Shown: positions 19,431-29,583, numbered from the stretch's first letter. The stretch is DNA of 64,000 bases from Rufibacter roseus (GCF_001647285.1 NZ_LRML01000016.1:41846-105845), one strand, 5' to 3'. Translations and numbers: made by a program. The notes: a model not told the origin generated them from the sequence alone.

Positions 19431-19569
19431 TCGTTGTTCGTTATTAGTTGTTCGTTATTCGCTACACATGTTAAGGAAGATCTTTTGGCAGTAATGTTTC
19501 TGCTTCTTACCATCCTCAACTCACGCTTAACTCTAACCTTAACTTCAATCAACAAATAACGAACAACGA
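19431..19569. repeat. Inverted repeat spaced by 110 bp
   Basis: Left arm TCGTTGTTCGTTATT (19431-19445) is repeated directly at 19446-19461 (AGTTGTTCGTTATTCG) and has a perfect 15-bp inverted partner at 19555-19569. The arms are built of a GTTCGTTATT unit. It lies just after the MORN gene stop. Confidence 0.8.
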
Positions 19570-19580
19570 ATAACGACCAA

Positions 19581-19619
19581 CATTTTCCGCCTGATTTTCA
19601 GAAAACAAGCCTAAAACAG
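19581..19619. repeat. Dispersed palindrome copy 5
   Basis: 39 bp, left half CATTTTCCGCCTGATTTT, right half AAACAAGCCTAAAACAG. It lies upstream of bioB. Confidence 0.75.
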
Positions 19620-19707
19620 AAAAGATATCACGTCTTAAAACTGCCTGAAAATTTTCTTCCTTGGGTGTAACCCCGTACTTTAGTAGCCCAAATAAGAAAA
19701 GCTGACT

Positions 19708-20757
19708 ATGACGGACGCTCAATTGACTGCCTCTCTCCGCACAGATTGGACCATGGATGAAATCCGGGCCATCTACTATAAACCGGTTCTGGAACTTATT
19801 GTAGAAGCCGCACAGGTACACAAACAGCACCAGGCAACCGGCGAAGTGCAGGTATGCACTTTGCTTTCAGTAAAAACCGGCGGCTGTCCTGAAGATTGCG
19901 CCTATTGCCCGCAAGCAGCCCGTTATCATACTGATGTTCCCGTACATAAATTGCTAAGCAACGAAGTAGTGTTAGAGGCAGCCCGTCAGGCAAAAGAAGG
20001 GGGCTCTACCCGCTTCTGCATGGGCGCCGCCTGGCGCGAAGTACGTGACAACCGCGATTTTGACCGCGTGCTGGAAATGGTGGAAGGCGTGAATGAAATG
20101 GGTCTGGAAGTTTGCTGCACCTTGGGTATGGTAAACGAATATCAGGCCGAGCGTCTGAAGCAAGCGGGCCTTTATGCCTACAACCACAACCTTGACACCT
20201 CAGAGGAAAACTATAGCAATATTATCACCACCCGTACCTACGGCGACCGGCTTGACACCATTGAGAACGTGCGCAAAGCGGGTATTTCTGTGTGTAGTGG
20301 CGGTATTATTGGCTTAGGCGAAACCGACGATGACAGAATTGCCATGCTGCACGTGTTAAGCAACCTGAAGCAGCACCCTGAATCAGTGCCGGTGAACGCG
20401 CTGGTGCCGGTAGAGGGAACACCGTTGGCTGAGCAGCCACGTGTAAACGTTTGGGAAATGGTGCGCATGATTGCCACCGCCCGTATTCTAATGCCTAAAA
20501 CCATGGTGCGCCTTTCAGCGGGTAGACAAGAAATGTCGGTGGCGGAGCAGGCACTTTGCTTTTTAGCTGGCGCCAACTCTATCTTCTCAGGAGACAAACT
20601 TTTGACCACGCCAAATCCGGGTTTCGCCGATGACAAGGCTATGTTTGAAATACTGGGCCTAACGCCACGTAAATCCTTCAAAACCGAAACCGCCTGCGGA
20701 GGTACCATGCCTGCCCCCGCTGAGGCTGTGCAGGCTGTTGAACTTACCGCAGAATAA
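19708..20757 (+). CDS. bioB: Biotin synthase
   Basis: 349-aa radical-SAM enzyme that inserts sulfur into dethiobiotin, the last step of biotin synthesis. The iron-sulfur motif CxxxCxxC is C60-C64-C67 ([12 protein letters not shown]). The downstream [25 protein letters not shown] and [10 protein letters not shown] segments match BioB. The C-terminal extension past residue 320 is short. It is first in the bioB-bioF-bioD-bioA cluster, with bioF 9 bp downstream. No BirA operator is recognisable upstream. Confidence 0.97.
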   Translation: MTDAQLTASLRTDWTMDEIRAIYYKPVLELIVEAAQVHKQHQATGEVQVCTLLSVKTGGCPEDCAYCPQAARYHTDVPVHKLLSNEVVLEAARQAKEGGSTRFCMGAAWREVRDNRDFDRVLEMVEGVNEMGLEVCCTLGMVNEYQAERLKQAGLYAYNHNLDTSEENYSNIITTRTYGDRLDTIENVRKAGISVCSGGIIGLGETDDDRIAMLHVLSNLKQHPESVPVNALVPVEGTPLAEQPRVNVWEMVRMIATARILMPKTMVRLSAGRQEMSVAEQALCFLAGANSIFSGDKLLTTPNPGFADDKAMFEILGLTPRKSFKTETACGGTMPAPAEAVQAVELTAE

Positions 20758-20766
20758 GCATTTGGC

Positions 20767-21927
20767 ATGAAGGTACCCAATAAACTGCTTAGGCAATTGG
20801 AGACCCGTGCCCAAAAAGGCATCCAGCGGCAACTAACCACCGTTGCCGCTGGCCTAATAGATTTCAGCTCGAACGATTACCTCGGCTTAGCGCAATCTAG
20901 TAGATTAGCTACTGCCGTAGCCCATGAACTGGCAGACAATCCGGCACATGGCGCAACCGGCTCTAGGCTTTTAAGCGGAAACTCAGCGTTTGCTCAGGAA
21001 CTGGAAGATACCATTGCAAACGTTCATGATGCCGAAGCGGCTCTCCTTTTCAACTCTGGTTATGCCGCCAATACTGGCTTCTTCTCGTCTGTTCCGCAAC
21101 GCGGCGACACCATCTTCTACGACGAGTACAGCCATGCTTCTATCAAAGATGGCATCAGGCTGAGTTTCGCGCAGAGCTATCCGTTCCGGCACAACGATGT
21201 GCAAGACCTCCGGCAAAAGCTAAGCAGAGCCCAAGGCGATGTGTACGTGGTGGTGGAGTCCCTCTATTCCATGGACGGTGACTTTGCTCCTCTGCCAGAA
21301 TTAGCCGCGCTCAGCCAAGAGCAAGGGCTGTATCTGGTAGTAGATGAGGCCCACACCAATGGCTTGTTCGGCTTGAACGGATCAGGTTTGGTAACGGAGC
21401 TTGGGCTGCAACAACAGATTTTTGCCCGTACCATGACCTTCGGAAAAGCATTGGGCTGTCACGGCGCCGCCATAGTTAGCTCTAAAATATTGCAGCAATT
21501 TTTGCTCAATTTCAGCCGGCCTTTTATTTATACCACCGCCCTTCCCTTGGCCTCCCTGTCAGCTATCAAACAAGCATATAGGCTGCTACCGGAATTAGAG
21601 ATGGAACGGGAGAAGGTGCAGCAGTTATCAATATTATACAGAGAGTTACAAAAAGACAGTAATGTTTTAGCTCCGTTTTCAGAAAAACAAGCCAAAAACA
21701 GCCCTATACAGGCATGGCATTTGCCAGAACCGCAGGCGCTCCGCCATTTGGCCGCTGTTCTTCAGGCCAACGGTTTAGATGTAAGGCCCGTGTTCAGCCC
21801 TACCGTTCCGGCGGGCAAAGAACGCCTCCGCATTGTGCTGCATGCTTTTAATACCCAGGAACAAGTACAACAACTATGGAATCTGCTTATCCAATTTCAC
21901 CCAAAAGATATTTCGTTACAGGTATAG
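20767..21927 (+). CDS. bioF: 8-amino-7-oxononanoate synthase
   Basis: 386-aa PLP enzyme condensing pimeloyl-thioester with alanine. The PLP lysine is K227 (TFGKALGCHG), with DEAHTNG at 193-199 and the N-terminal DFSSNDYLGL motif. Residues 300-312 (LAPFSEKQAKNSP region) are encoded by a copy of the dispersed palindrome, an in-frame insertion lying in a surface-like segment between the large and C-terminal domains. bioD begins 52 bp before the bioF stop in another frame. Confidence 0.95.
   Translation: MKVPNKLLRQLETRAQKGIQRQLTTVAAGLIDFSSNDYLGLAQSSRLATAVAHELADNPAHGATGSRLLSGNSAFAQELEDTIANVHDAEAALLFNSGYAANTGFFSSVPQRGDTIFYDEYSHASIKDGIRLSFAQSYPFRHNDVQDLRQKLSRAQGDVYVVVESLYSMDGDFAPLPELAALSQEQGLYLVVDEAHTNGLFGLNGSGLVTELGLQQQIFARTMTFGKALGCHGAAIVSSKILQQFLLNFSRPFIYTTALPLASLSAIKQAYRLLPELEMEREKVQQLSILYRELQKDSNVLAPFSEKQAKNSPIQAWHLPEPQALRHLAAVLQANGLDVRPVFSPTVPAGKERLRIVLHAFNTQEQVQQLWNLLIQFHPKDISLQV
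21663..21701. repeat. Dispersed palindrome copy 6, inside bioF
   Basis: 39 bp, left half TGTTTTAGCTCCGTTTT, right half AAACAAGCCAAAAACAG. It keeps the bioF frame open and adds about 13 codons (residues 300-312). Confidence 0.8.
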
Positions 21928-22526
21928 GCACTGATGTAGGTAAAACCGTGGCGGCCTCTGTCTTAACGGAGGCCCTGCAGGCAGATTACTGGAAACCTGT
22001 GCAGGCGGGTAGTCTGGATTTCACTGACACGAATGCTGTGCAGAGCTTGGTTTCAAATACCAAAAGCGTGTTCCACCCAGAGGCGTACCGGTTAGAGATG
22101 CCCGCTTCACCGCATACGGCAGCGGCGGCAGAAGGAATTCGTCTGTCCTTAGACGCCATTGAGGCCCCAACTACCAAAAACCATCTGATAGTGGAAGGAG
22201 CCGGAGGCGTGATGGTTCCCCTGAACGAGCAAGACCTGATCATTGACCTCATTCAGAAACTGAAGCTGGAGGTGATTTTGATTTCCCGCAATTACCTGGG
22301 CAGCATCAACCACACCTTATCAACGGTAGAGGTGCTAAAGTACCGCAAGATTCCTATTGCCGGCATCATTTTCAATGGCGTGCCGAATGATTCTACCGAG
22401 GACTTTGTGCTATACTATACAAAATTGCAACGCTTGCCCTCCATTGTCTGGGAAGATGACTTCACCCCGGAAGTGATTAGCCGCTATGCCAAATCCTTTC
22501 AATCTTTTCTGACAAACCATGCCTAA
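21876..22526 (+). CDS. bioD: Dethiobiotin synthetase
   Basis: 216-aa ATP-dependent carboxylase forming the ureido ring of dethiobiotin. The P-loop GIGTDVGKT is at 16-24 (K23), with EGAGGVMVPL at about 109-118. The start ATG is the only reasonable one and lies 52 bp inside bioF, a long overlap suggesting translational coupling. Its stop overlaps the bioA start by 8 bp. Confidence 0.95.
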   Translation: MESAYPISPKRYFVTGIGTDVGKTVAASVLTEALQADYWKPVQAGSLDFTDTNAVQSLVSNTKSVFHPEAYRLEMPASPHTAAAAEGIRLSLDAIEAPTTKNHLIVEGAGGVMVPLNEQDLIIDLIQKLKLEVILISRNYLGSINHTLSTVEVLKYRKIPIAGIIFNGVPNDSTEDFVLYYTKLQRLPSIVWEDDFTPEVISRYAKSFQSFLTNHA

Positions 22527-23808
22527 AAGTTTATCTGAACGCGACTCGGTGGTCAGCTGGCACCCGTACACCCAGATGCAGACGGCACCGCCGCCCATAG
22601 GCATTGTCAAAGGAGAAGGAGCGTTGTTATTCTCTGACGAAGGCAAAACCTACATTGATGCCGTTTCCTCTTGGTGGGTAAACATTCATGGTCACGCCCA
22701 TCCGCACATTGCACAACGGGTAGCGCAACAGCTACAGACCCTGGAGCACGTGATTTTTGCCGGTTTCACCCATGAACCTGCCGTTGAACTGGCGGAACGA
22801 CTTTTACGTCTGCTCCCCAACAATCAGAAAAGAGTTTTTTACACCGACAACGGATCTACTGCCGTTGAAGTAGCTATGAAAATGGCACTTCAGTACTGGT
22901 ATAACCAGGGTAAGGAGCGCACAAAAATAATTGCGTTTGAAGGCAGCTACCACGGCGACACGTTTGGAGCCATGTCTGTGAGTGAGCGTTCTATCTTTAC
23001 CCAACCGTTTCGGCAGTACTTGTTTGAAGTGGAATTCATACCGGTACCCATTCCTGGCAAAGAGGCAGAATCTCTTTCCGCTCTAAAAGCTTTGTTGCGG
23101 CAAAATGAATTCGCTGCTTTCATCTACGAACCCCTGGTGTTAGGTACTGCCGGCATGGTCATGTATTCTCCCGAAGTCTTAGATGAACTGATGGCGCTTT
23201 GTCAGGAGCATGAGGTGCTCACTATACAAGACGAAGTGATGACAGGCTTTGGCCGCACCGGTAAACGTTTCTCTGCTGATCACCTGACCCGGCAACCTGA
23301 CTTCATGTGCTTTTCTAAGGGGTTGACCGGTGGCACCATGGCCTTAGGGGTTACCACCTCTACCCATTCCATTTATGAATCATTCCTGAGCCTAGACAAA
23401 ACAAAGGCGCTTTTCCATGGTCACTCTTACACGGCTAATCCGGTGGCCTGTTCCGCGGCATTGGCCAGCTTGGATTTAGTGGAAAAACCACAATTTTCAA
23501 AGGATTTGGAGAGAATTACCCGGGCGCACGCTAATTTTGCGCTTGAGTTAAAGGGAAAAGCCGGTGTGAAGGAAGTACGGCAAACAGGAACCATTGTAGC
23601 CATAGAGTTTGCAGTGGGTGATACTTCTTATTTCCATAACCTCCGAGATCAATTATATCATTTTGCTCTGGACAATGGTGTGCTTCTTAGGCCGCTGGGG
23701 AATATTGTCTATGTTCTCCCCCCCTACTGTATTACGCAAGAGCAGCTAGATCAAGTGTACGCCACAATTGAAGGAATGCGGGAGTTAATAGAGAAAAACG
23801 GCTTTTAA
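22519..23808 (+). CDS. bioA: Adenosylmethionine-8-amino-7-oxononanoate aminotransferase
   Basis: 429-aa fold-type I aminotransferase that converts KAPA to DAPA with SAM as amino donor. The PLP lysine is K267 (FSKGLTGG), DEVMTGFGRTG is at 238-248 and the N-terminal WHPYTQM motif is diagnostic for BioA. It overlaps bioD by 8 bp. The stop lies inside a dispersed palindrome. Confidence 0.96.
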   Translation: MPKSLSERDSVVSWHPYTQMQTAPPPIGIVKGEGALLFSDEGKTYIDAVSSWWVNIHGHAHPHIAQRVAQQLQTLEHVIFAGFTHEPAVELAERLLRLLPNNQKRVFYTDNGSTAVEVAMKMALQYWYNQGKERTKIIAFEGSYHGDTFGAMSVSERSIFTQPFRQYLFEVEFIPVPIPGKEAESLSALKALLRQNEFAAFIYEPLVLGTAGMVMYSPEVLDELMALCQEHEVLTIQDEVMTGFGRTGKRFSADHLTRQPDFMCFSKGLTGGTMALGVTTSTHSIYESFLSLDKTKALFHGHSYTANPVACSAALASLDLVEKPQFSKDLERITRAHANFALELKGKAGVKEVRQTGTIVAIEFAVGDTSYFHNLRDQLYHFALDNGVLLRPLGNIVYVLPPYCITQEQLDQVYATIEGMRELIEKNGF

Positions 23809-23839
23809 GCCTCTTTTCTGAAAAACAGCATAAAAACAG
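23801..23839. repeat. Dispersed palindrome copy 7, between bioA and the ketoacyl synthase
   Basis: 39 bp, left half GCTTTTAAGCCTCTTTT, right half AAACAGCATAAAAACAG. It contains the bioA stop codon and ends at the base before the next ATG, so it fills the whole leader of the downstream gene. Confidence 0.75.
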
Positions 23840-25057
23840 ATGAAACCAGCGGAACAGGAATGGATAGTGATAAGAGGCGTAGGTTCCGTCTCAGGGATAG
23901 GCTGTACTCCTGAGGAAATCCGGCAGGCATATCTACAGAACAAACCGGCTTTCACTACTCTACCTCATTTAGACGAAACAACTCCGGTTTCTCCGCTATC
24001 TCCTTCCGCAGAAATATCATTACAAGCCTTATTGCAAGAAGAGTCAGCCTATGCAACCGTAGACCGTTCAGTACAGTTGGCTATTCTGGCTGCCAGACAG
24101 GCGGTGGCAGCTGCAGGTTGGAAATCCGAGGAATTAGAAGCCACAGGTATTAATATCGGTTCTTCCAGGGGCGCAACGAGCTTATTTGAGCAGTCTCACA
24201 CTGATTTTTTAGCCAATCCGCTGAAGCGTCTGCCGCCTGCTACCTCGCCTAGTACTACCTTGGGGAATGTGGCTAGTTGGGTTGCACATGATCTGCAGGC
24301 CTCAGGTCCAGTAATCAGCCATTCCGTTACCTGCAGTACCGCATTACAGGCCATAGCCAACGGATTGGCCTGGTTGAAATCTGGCATGGCAAAAAGATTT
24401 ATTGTGGGCGGCACAGAAGCTCCTCTTACTCCTTTTACCATAGCGCAGATGAAAGCGCTTGGCATCTACAGTAAGTATGCGGCTGATAATTCCCCTTGCC
24501 GTCCGCTAAACCCTGAAAAGCAAAACTCTTTTGTGCTTGGTGAAGGAGCCGCATTTTTTGCACTGGAACGTATGACAAAGAGCGAAATCACCGCTCTTCC
24601 CGCTGGCTCAGTTATCACCGTGGAAGCGGTTGGCTTAGGCTTTGAGCTCAGTCCTTCAAAGACAGGAATCACACGAGAAGGCTTGCATTTTCAGAAAGCC
24701 ATGCGAGAAGCTTTACGACAGGCCTCACTTTCTCCTTCTGACATTGATGCGATTGTTGTTCATGCACCAGGAACCAGAGCGGGAGACGTAGCTGAAATTA
24801 ATGCTATGCGTAGCGTGTTCGGAGAATCACTTCCGCCATTGTTTTCTAACAAGCAACTAATTGGCCACACCCTAGGAGCTTCAGGAGCCCTGTCAGCAGA
24901 TTTTGCTTTTACTCTTTTACAACAGGCAGAATCACTCTCCCCTCTATATAGTTCTTATCAAAACTCCACAATAACTTCTTATAGCAGAATCATAGTTAAT
25001 GCAGCAGGTTTTGGTGGCAACTCAGGCTGTGTAGTATTGAATAAGCTGGTAAGGTAA
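23840..25057 (+). CDS. Beta-ketoacyl synthase (KAS II-like) in the biotin operon
   Basis: 405-aa condensing enzyme with the KAS I/II triad: C165 (VTCSTALQ), H308 (VHAPGTRAGD, where FabF has NAHGTST) and H343 (IGHTLGASG). The changed motif around H308 and the modest similarity to FabF suggest a specialised paralog. It lies 31 bp after bioA on the same strand, so it is probably cotranscribed. No bioC, bioH or bioW is in the cluster, so a role in making the pimeloyl chain is a reasonable guess but unproven. Confidence 0.85.
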   Translation: MKPAEQEWIVIRGVGSVSGIGCTPEEIRQAYLQNKPAFTTLPHLDETTPVSPLSPSAEISLQALLQEESAYATVDRSVQLAILAARQAVAAAGWKSEELEATGINIGSSRGATSLFEQSHTDFLANPLKRLPPATSPSTTLGNVASWVAHDLQASGPVISHSVTCSTALQAIANGLAWLKSGMAKRFIVGGTEAPLTPFTIAQMKALGIYSKYAADNSPCRPLNPEKQNSFVLGEGAAFFALERMTKSEITALPAGSVITVEAVGLGFELSPSKTGITREGLHFQKAMREALRQASLSPSDIDAIVVHAPGTRAGDVAEINAMRSVFGESLPPLFSNKQLIGHTLGASGALSADFAFTLLQQAESLSPLYSSYQNSTITSYSRIIVNAAGFGGNSGCVVLNKLVR

Positions 25058-25644
25058 ATCCTGCTCTCAAATACATAGCAACACCTGCTACGGAGCTTGT
25101 TCATTAGCAGGAGAATTTGTGCACTTTTTAATATCCCATAAATTTATTCACCTGTTATTGATCTAACTCTTTCTGTTTAATTTTATATCCTTATGTTTTA
25201 TTATATAGTTTATTAATATAATTCAATATTTATCAATTCTTACAATAAGTTAATATTAAATGTGATTTTATTATTAAAAATTTAACCATAGATTTTATAA
25301 TTTTTCTACACTTCCAATTATACTTTATCATTCATCGACTTTTTCGCCCAGTTCATCGAAAAGTATGTATAACAGTTCATCTATATAGTTTTTAGTACAT
25401 AACTTACATTTTTATAGGAAGGGATTAAGAGAACATCCTATTTATAGAAGCAGAAAAATAATTTAAGTCCTACTTTTAGTTTTTATCTTTTATAAATCAA
25501 GGAAAAACTTTTCTTATTCTTTTTTTATAGCATACATGATGCTGCTGAACCTCCCCCATGTAAAAGCAGAGTTTTAAAAGATAAAGTAACAAGCCTATCT
25601 CTCAGGCCGATTTCAGAGAGTTTTTACATTTTTTCTGCGTGAGC
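25058..25644. other. Long AT-rich intergenic region with direct repeats
   Basis: 587 bp, strongly AT-rich, with no plausible ORF. Two copies of CAGTTCATC begin at 25349 and 25373, with a third partial TTCATCGA at 25331. They resemble LytTR-type operators. The region is presumably the promoter of the first giant secreted protein. Confidence 0.5.
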
Positions 25645-28600
25645 ATGGACAAACGAATCACACAACTTACAATCCTGTCCCCCAAGAAGACATTTCTATT
25701 ACTGTCAATTTTATACTTGCTCATTTCAAAAGAAGGTTTTGCGCAAACACCCGGGATGATCATTGAAAAAGCAACAGGTCCGGGGGCTGCTATTTTAGAT
25801 AAAGACAACAACGGATATGTTTCTAAGACAAGAGCAGGATTTGCCCCAGGGTTAGATGTTGGACCTGCCTATAGTGAGATACCATACAAAGTGCTTCCCC
25901 AATACGCTTCACAAGAACCTTTAGTAGACTTAGGCACCGGATCTGGAGGTGGACAGACAGACCTGGCAAGTAACCCACTCTCTATGTGGTTTGATGGTAT
26001 TTATGTGTATTTTAGAGTTAGGGTAGGCGGATATTCTTCTGCTTCCAAAGGATATAGTTTTGTGCTAGATACAGACGGAATATTTAACGCCCGTAAAGAT
26101 GCAAACGGAAATGTTATCACCTATACCACTCCTTCTAAAGTTAAGAACCTTGGGTTTGAATATGAAGTAGTATTCGCATCCAACTTTGATGTACTTGTCT
26201 ATAAACATACTGGAAGTGGTGATGACAACGATCCAGCACTTTACTCTAATTCGGTTATTTGGAAAAGCTCAAACAACGGCGGTATTTCTCAGTATTCACA
26301 AAAGTCTATGGCTGGCTCAATGGATGGGGGAAATGCTGATTATTTCTATGACTTTTATGTTCCCCTGTCAGCGTTTGGTGGCGGTATAACAGCAGATACA
26401 AATCTGCGGGTAAGTGGTTCATCTGTCACTAGTGCTCAAACTGGCCTAGAAGGCACTATCTCTGATATAGGTGGCCTCAATGACAAGAACTATGGTAATG
26501 ATAAGATGCTGATTTGGAAAGATGTTGTTCCGGCATTTCCTCCTACGTCACTTAATGATATAATGAACGGTGGTTTCAATTGTGCTATTCCCCCTAGCCC
26601 CACCATTACAAATACCTTAAAAGCCTTAAGTACTACCATATCAGGATACTCAAATCAACCAAATGGCACCATCATCAACCTATATAAAGGAGGGACTATA
26701 GCGGCTGACGGTTCACTTACAAATGGTACAGCTATTGGTACCACAGGAACGGTAACCGTAGTTAACAATACTTGGACCGCCACCTTAATAACCCCTCTTG
26801 CAGTTGATGAAGTTATCAGAGCTACCGCTACATCAGCTACCGGATCTTGTGTTTCAAAATATTCTTCACCAGTTAAAGTAATTTCAGGAATATGTTCAAC
26901 GCCAATTCCTGCTCAACCCGCTTCTAGCAATGGAAACAAAGGCATTACAGGGAGTTATACTGTACCCGCAGGCTATACAGGGCCGGTAACAATCCAGGCA
27001 TATAAAATATTATCGACAACGCCATATTATAGTTCAGATGTGAATGTAATATTTGATAAAGCTGGTACTGCCAATTCTTTTGTGACATATGAGGTTACAT
27101 CAACAAGCTCCACCTTTACCTATACTATTGTTGCTGGAACAGGACAGGCTATAAGCCCAGGTTCTTTTGTGGTTACGGCAAGATTAGGCACTGGGTGCGA
27201 ATCTCCTTATTCATTACCAGTTTGTATTGGCAATCAATTAACTTCTACTCCAATTCCAAGTATTACCTCTGCCCCGAGCAACCTTAGCACAACAGCAAAC
27301 AGCGCCAGTATTTCCGTTTCAGTAGCTAATAACACTAATCCAACCTTTTCTAGCATGACATTAACATTAGAGAAAAGATTTGGCGTAGCTGGTGCGTATG
27401 GTTATGTGAGAATAAAGGAAGTAGTTCTAAACCCTACACCAACACCAACTTCATACACTCATACATTTACTTTAACTGCTACAGAAATATCTACTTTAGC
27501 CCCTGGTGATGTACTGTTGGTGCGTGCATTAGGTTCAGGCACAAATGTGTGTATTTCTGAATCTGCTGCTAATACTAATATAAATATTGTTGCACCTCCT
27601 TCTACAGCACCATTGATTAGTGGGACATATTGTACCATTACAAATAACTCTATTACTTCTGTAGCTGGTACATCTACTGAAGTGGCGGGCACTACCATTC
27701 ATGTATACAAGTCTGGAACAACTGCAGCTATTGCTACTACAACCGTAGCGACTGGAGGTGCATGGACGGCAACTGTTGCCAGCGGCGTACTCACACCTAG
27801 CTCAAGTTTTTTCGCAACAGCTACTGCCCCTAACAAATCTGTAAGTCCCAACTCTACACTGGTTACTGTTACAACTAAAACCACCGCTGCCGGTACCACT
27901 GTGAATTCAATAATGGAGGGAGCGAACTCGATAAGCGGCACAAAATCAAGTGGATCAACTTTAATTTTGTATGCCGATGGTTCACCGGTGATAGACCCTG
28001 TTACTAACCTACCCATTGCCTTCAACTATCCTACTGCAACAACATGGTCAATATCAAGTACAGTGCTACCAACTGTCTTAGCGGCTGGTTCTGTGGTAAC
28101 GGTAAGAGTAAGCGGAGGCAATGAGTGTAGTGGAGAAAGTGCTCCAGTAACTGTTCAATGCTCGCCTCCTTCTGGTGCATTTTCTTTTCCAAATACTCCA
28201 ACTCATACAGTTTGTTCAGGCACCGCCATCACTTTGTCTTTAGATGGTTCACAAGCAGGAGTTATATACCAAATATATAATAACAATGTGGCTAGTGGAT
28301 ATTCCGTATTAGGTACGGGCTCACCTATATCATTAACTAGCTTTGGCTTAACTGCCGCTGCTACTCTAACTGTTAGAGCTACTAAACCCAGCGGTGTTTC
28401 ATGCGGAATTGTGACTATGGGAGGGTCCGCGAGCTATAATGTAAATACAGCCTGCTCTGACCAGCCTGCCGTGTATTCCGCACCTAGTGTAAGAATTAAT
28501 AACACAAGTGAAAGTGGAAATATTATTAACCCAGCGGTTGATCCAAATGGAGCCATAAGTTATTCTAGTATTACAGGCTCTCCTTTACCCTCATTTATTG

Positions 28601-29583
28601 CATTAGACCAAACTAGTTTAGTTAAAAGAGCAGGACAACCTTTGCAGGTAGGCACTTACACTACTTTGGTTACTACCGTAGATGCTTTAGGTGGCACCAC
28701 AATGGATTTGCCACTGGTAATAGAAGTCTTTCAGGATACGCCAAGAGAAAATGGGGTTATATCCTACCCTTCAGGCTATCAACTAAAACTAAATGAAAAC
28801 TTAGCTGAGCCTACAGATGCAGATTTGGGAATATTTTCTGCCCAAATTTCTAACTGGGATTCGCCATCTGGTTTATCTTATAACACTTCTACTGGCCGAA
28901 TCTTTGTTTCTGACCCAGATGCTATTACCACAAGAAACTATACATATAACATGCGCACTGTAGATAATACTGGTGGTATAACTGAAAAAGAAATATCTTT
29001 CAGCACAACAGCCCCCACACCTTTACCAGTTGAATTAACCTACTTCAGTGCCAATTACCAAAAGGGCATTGTGCAGATGCAATGGATCACCTCCTCTGAA
29101 AAAGACAATGACTACTTCTTGGTGCAGCGCAGCACCAACGGAAAGAGTTTTGAAACTATTGGCCAGGTAAAAGGTAACGGCTTTAGCACGGTTATCTTAA
29201 ACTACTCGTTTTTAGACATGAATGCGCCAATAGGGCAGCTCTACTACCGCCTAAAGCAAGTTGATTTTGACGGAAACTCAGAATTCTCCAAAGTGGTCAC
29301 TACTAGAGCTTTTGAAGCTAATGCACCAAAACCAACAGTTACAGTGGCTCCGAATCCGTTTAATCAAGACATCACTGTAAAAATAAATTGTGCATCACAG
29401 GTTGCCGCAACCTTGGAACTGGTATCCCTGCAACATAAAAAAGTATACTCTGAACAAATAAATCTTTCTCCAGGAACAAACCATTATACAAGGTCGTGGA
29501 ATGATATTCCTGCCGGGTTATACCTTCTGCAAATTAATGGAGCTGATCTTCACTTAGTTGTAAAGATTATAAAAACAGACTGA
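25645..29583 (+). CDS. Giant secreted surface protein with type IX sorting domain
   Basis: 1312-aa exported protein; signal peptide ends near KEGFAQ. Residues 35-315 form a domain shared with the next gene (TPGMIIEKA, ASKGYSFVLDTDGIFN, TPSKVKNLGFEYEV, QTGLEGTISDIGG). The middle is a series of serine/threonine-rich beta domains, one with the CSGTAITLSLDGSQAGVIYQ pattern. The C-terminus carries PVELTYFSANYQKG, then a type A sorting domain (VAPNPFNQ...GLYLLQI...VVKIIK). Cargo with such tails crosses the outer membrane by PorSS/T9SS. The frame opens with GTG at 25639, but ATG 25645 is preferred. Likely an adhesin or surface layer component; function unproven. Confidence 0.9.
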   Translation: MDKRITQLTILSPKKTFLLLSILYLLISKEGFAQTPGMIIEKATGPGAAILDKDNNGYVSKTRAGFAPGLDVGPAYSEIPYKVLPQYASQEPLVDLGTGSGGGQTDLASNPLSMWFDGIYVYFRVRVGGYSSASKGYSFVLDTDGIFNARKDANGNVITYTTPSKVKNLGFEYEVVFASNFDVLVYKHTGSGDDNDPALYSNSVIWKSSNNGGISQYSQKSMAGSMDGGNADYFYDFYVPLSAFGGGITADTNLRVSGSSVTSAQTGLEGTISDIGGLNDKNYGNDKMLIWKDVVPAFPPTSLNDIMNGGFNCAIPPSPTITNTLKALSTTISGYSNQPNGTIINLYKGGTIAADGSLTNGTAIGTTGTVTVVNNTWTATLITPLAVDEVIRATATSATGSCVSKYSSPVKVISGICSTPIPAQPASSNGNKGITGSYTVPAGYTGPVTIQAYKILSTTPYYSSDVNVIFDKAGTANSFVTYEVTSTSSTFTYTIVAGTGQAISPGSFVVTARLGTGCESPYSLPVCIGNQLTSTPIPSITSAPSNLSTTANSASISVSVANNTNPTFSSMTLTLEKRFGVAGAYGYVRIKEVVLNPTPTPTSYTHTFTLTATEISTLAPGDVLLVRALGSGTNVCISESAANTNINIVAPPSTAPLISGTYCTITNNSITSVAGTSTEVAGTTIHVYKSGTTAAIATTTVATGGAWTATVASGVLTPSSSFFATATAPNKSVSPNSTLVTVTTKTTAAGTTVNSIMEGANSISGTKSSGSTLILYADGSPVIDPVTNLPIAFNYPTATTWSISSTVLPTVLAAGSVVTVRVSGGNECSGESAPVTVQCSPPSGAFSFPNTPTHTVCSGTAITLSLDGSQAGVIYQIYNNNVASGYSVLGTGSPISLTSFGLTAAATLTVRATKPSGVSCGIVTMGGSASYNVNTACSDQPAVYSAPSVRINNTSESGNIINPAVDPNGAISYSSITGSPLPSFIALDQTSLVKRAGQPLQVGTYTTLVTTVDALGGTTMDLPLVIEVFQDTPRENGVISYPSGYQLKLNENLAEPTDADLGIFSAQISNWDSPSGLSYNTSTGRIFVSDPDAITTRNYTYNMRTVDNTGGITEKEISFSTTAPTPLPVELTYFSANYQKGIVQMQWITSSEKDNDYFLVQRSTNGKSFETIGQVKGNGFSTVILNYSFLDMNAPIGQLYYRLKQVDFDGNSEFSKVVTTRAFEANAPKPTVTVAPNPFNQDITVKINCASQVAATLELVSLQHKKVYSEQINLSPGTNHYTRSWNDIPAGLYLLQINGADLHLVVKIIKTD

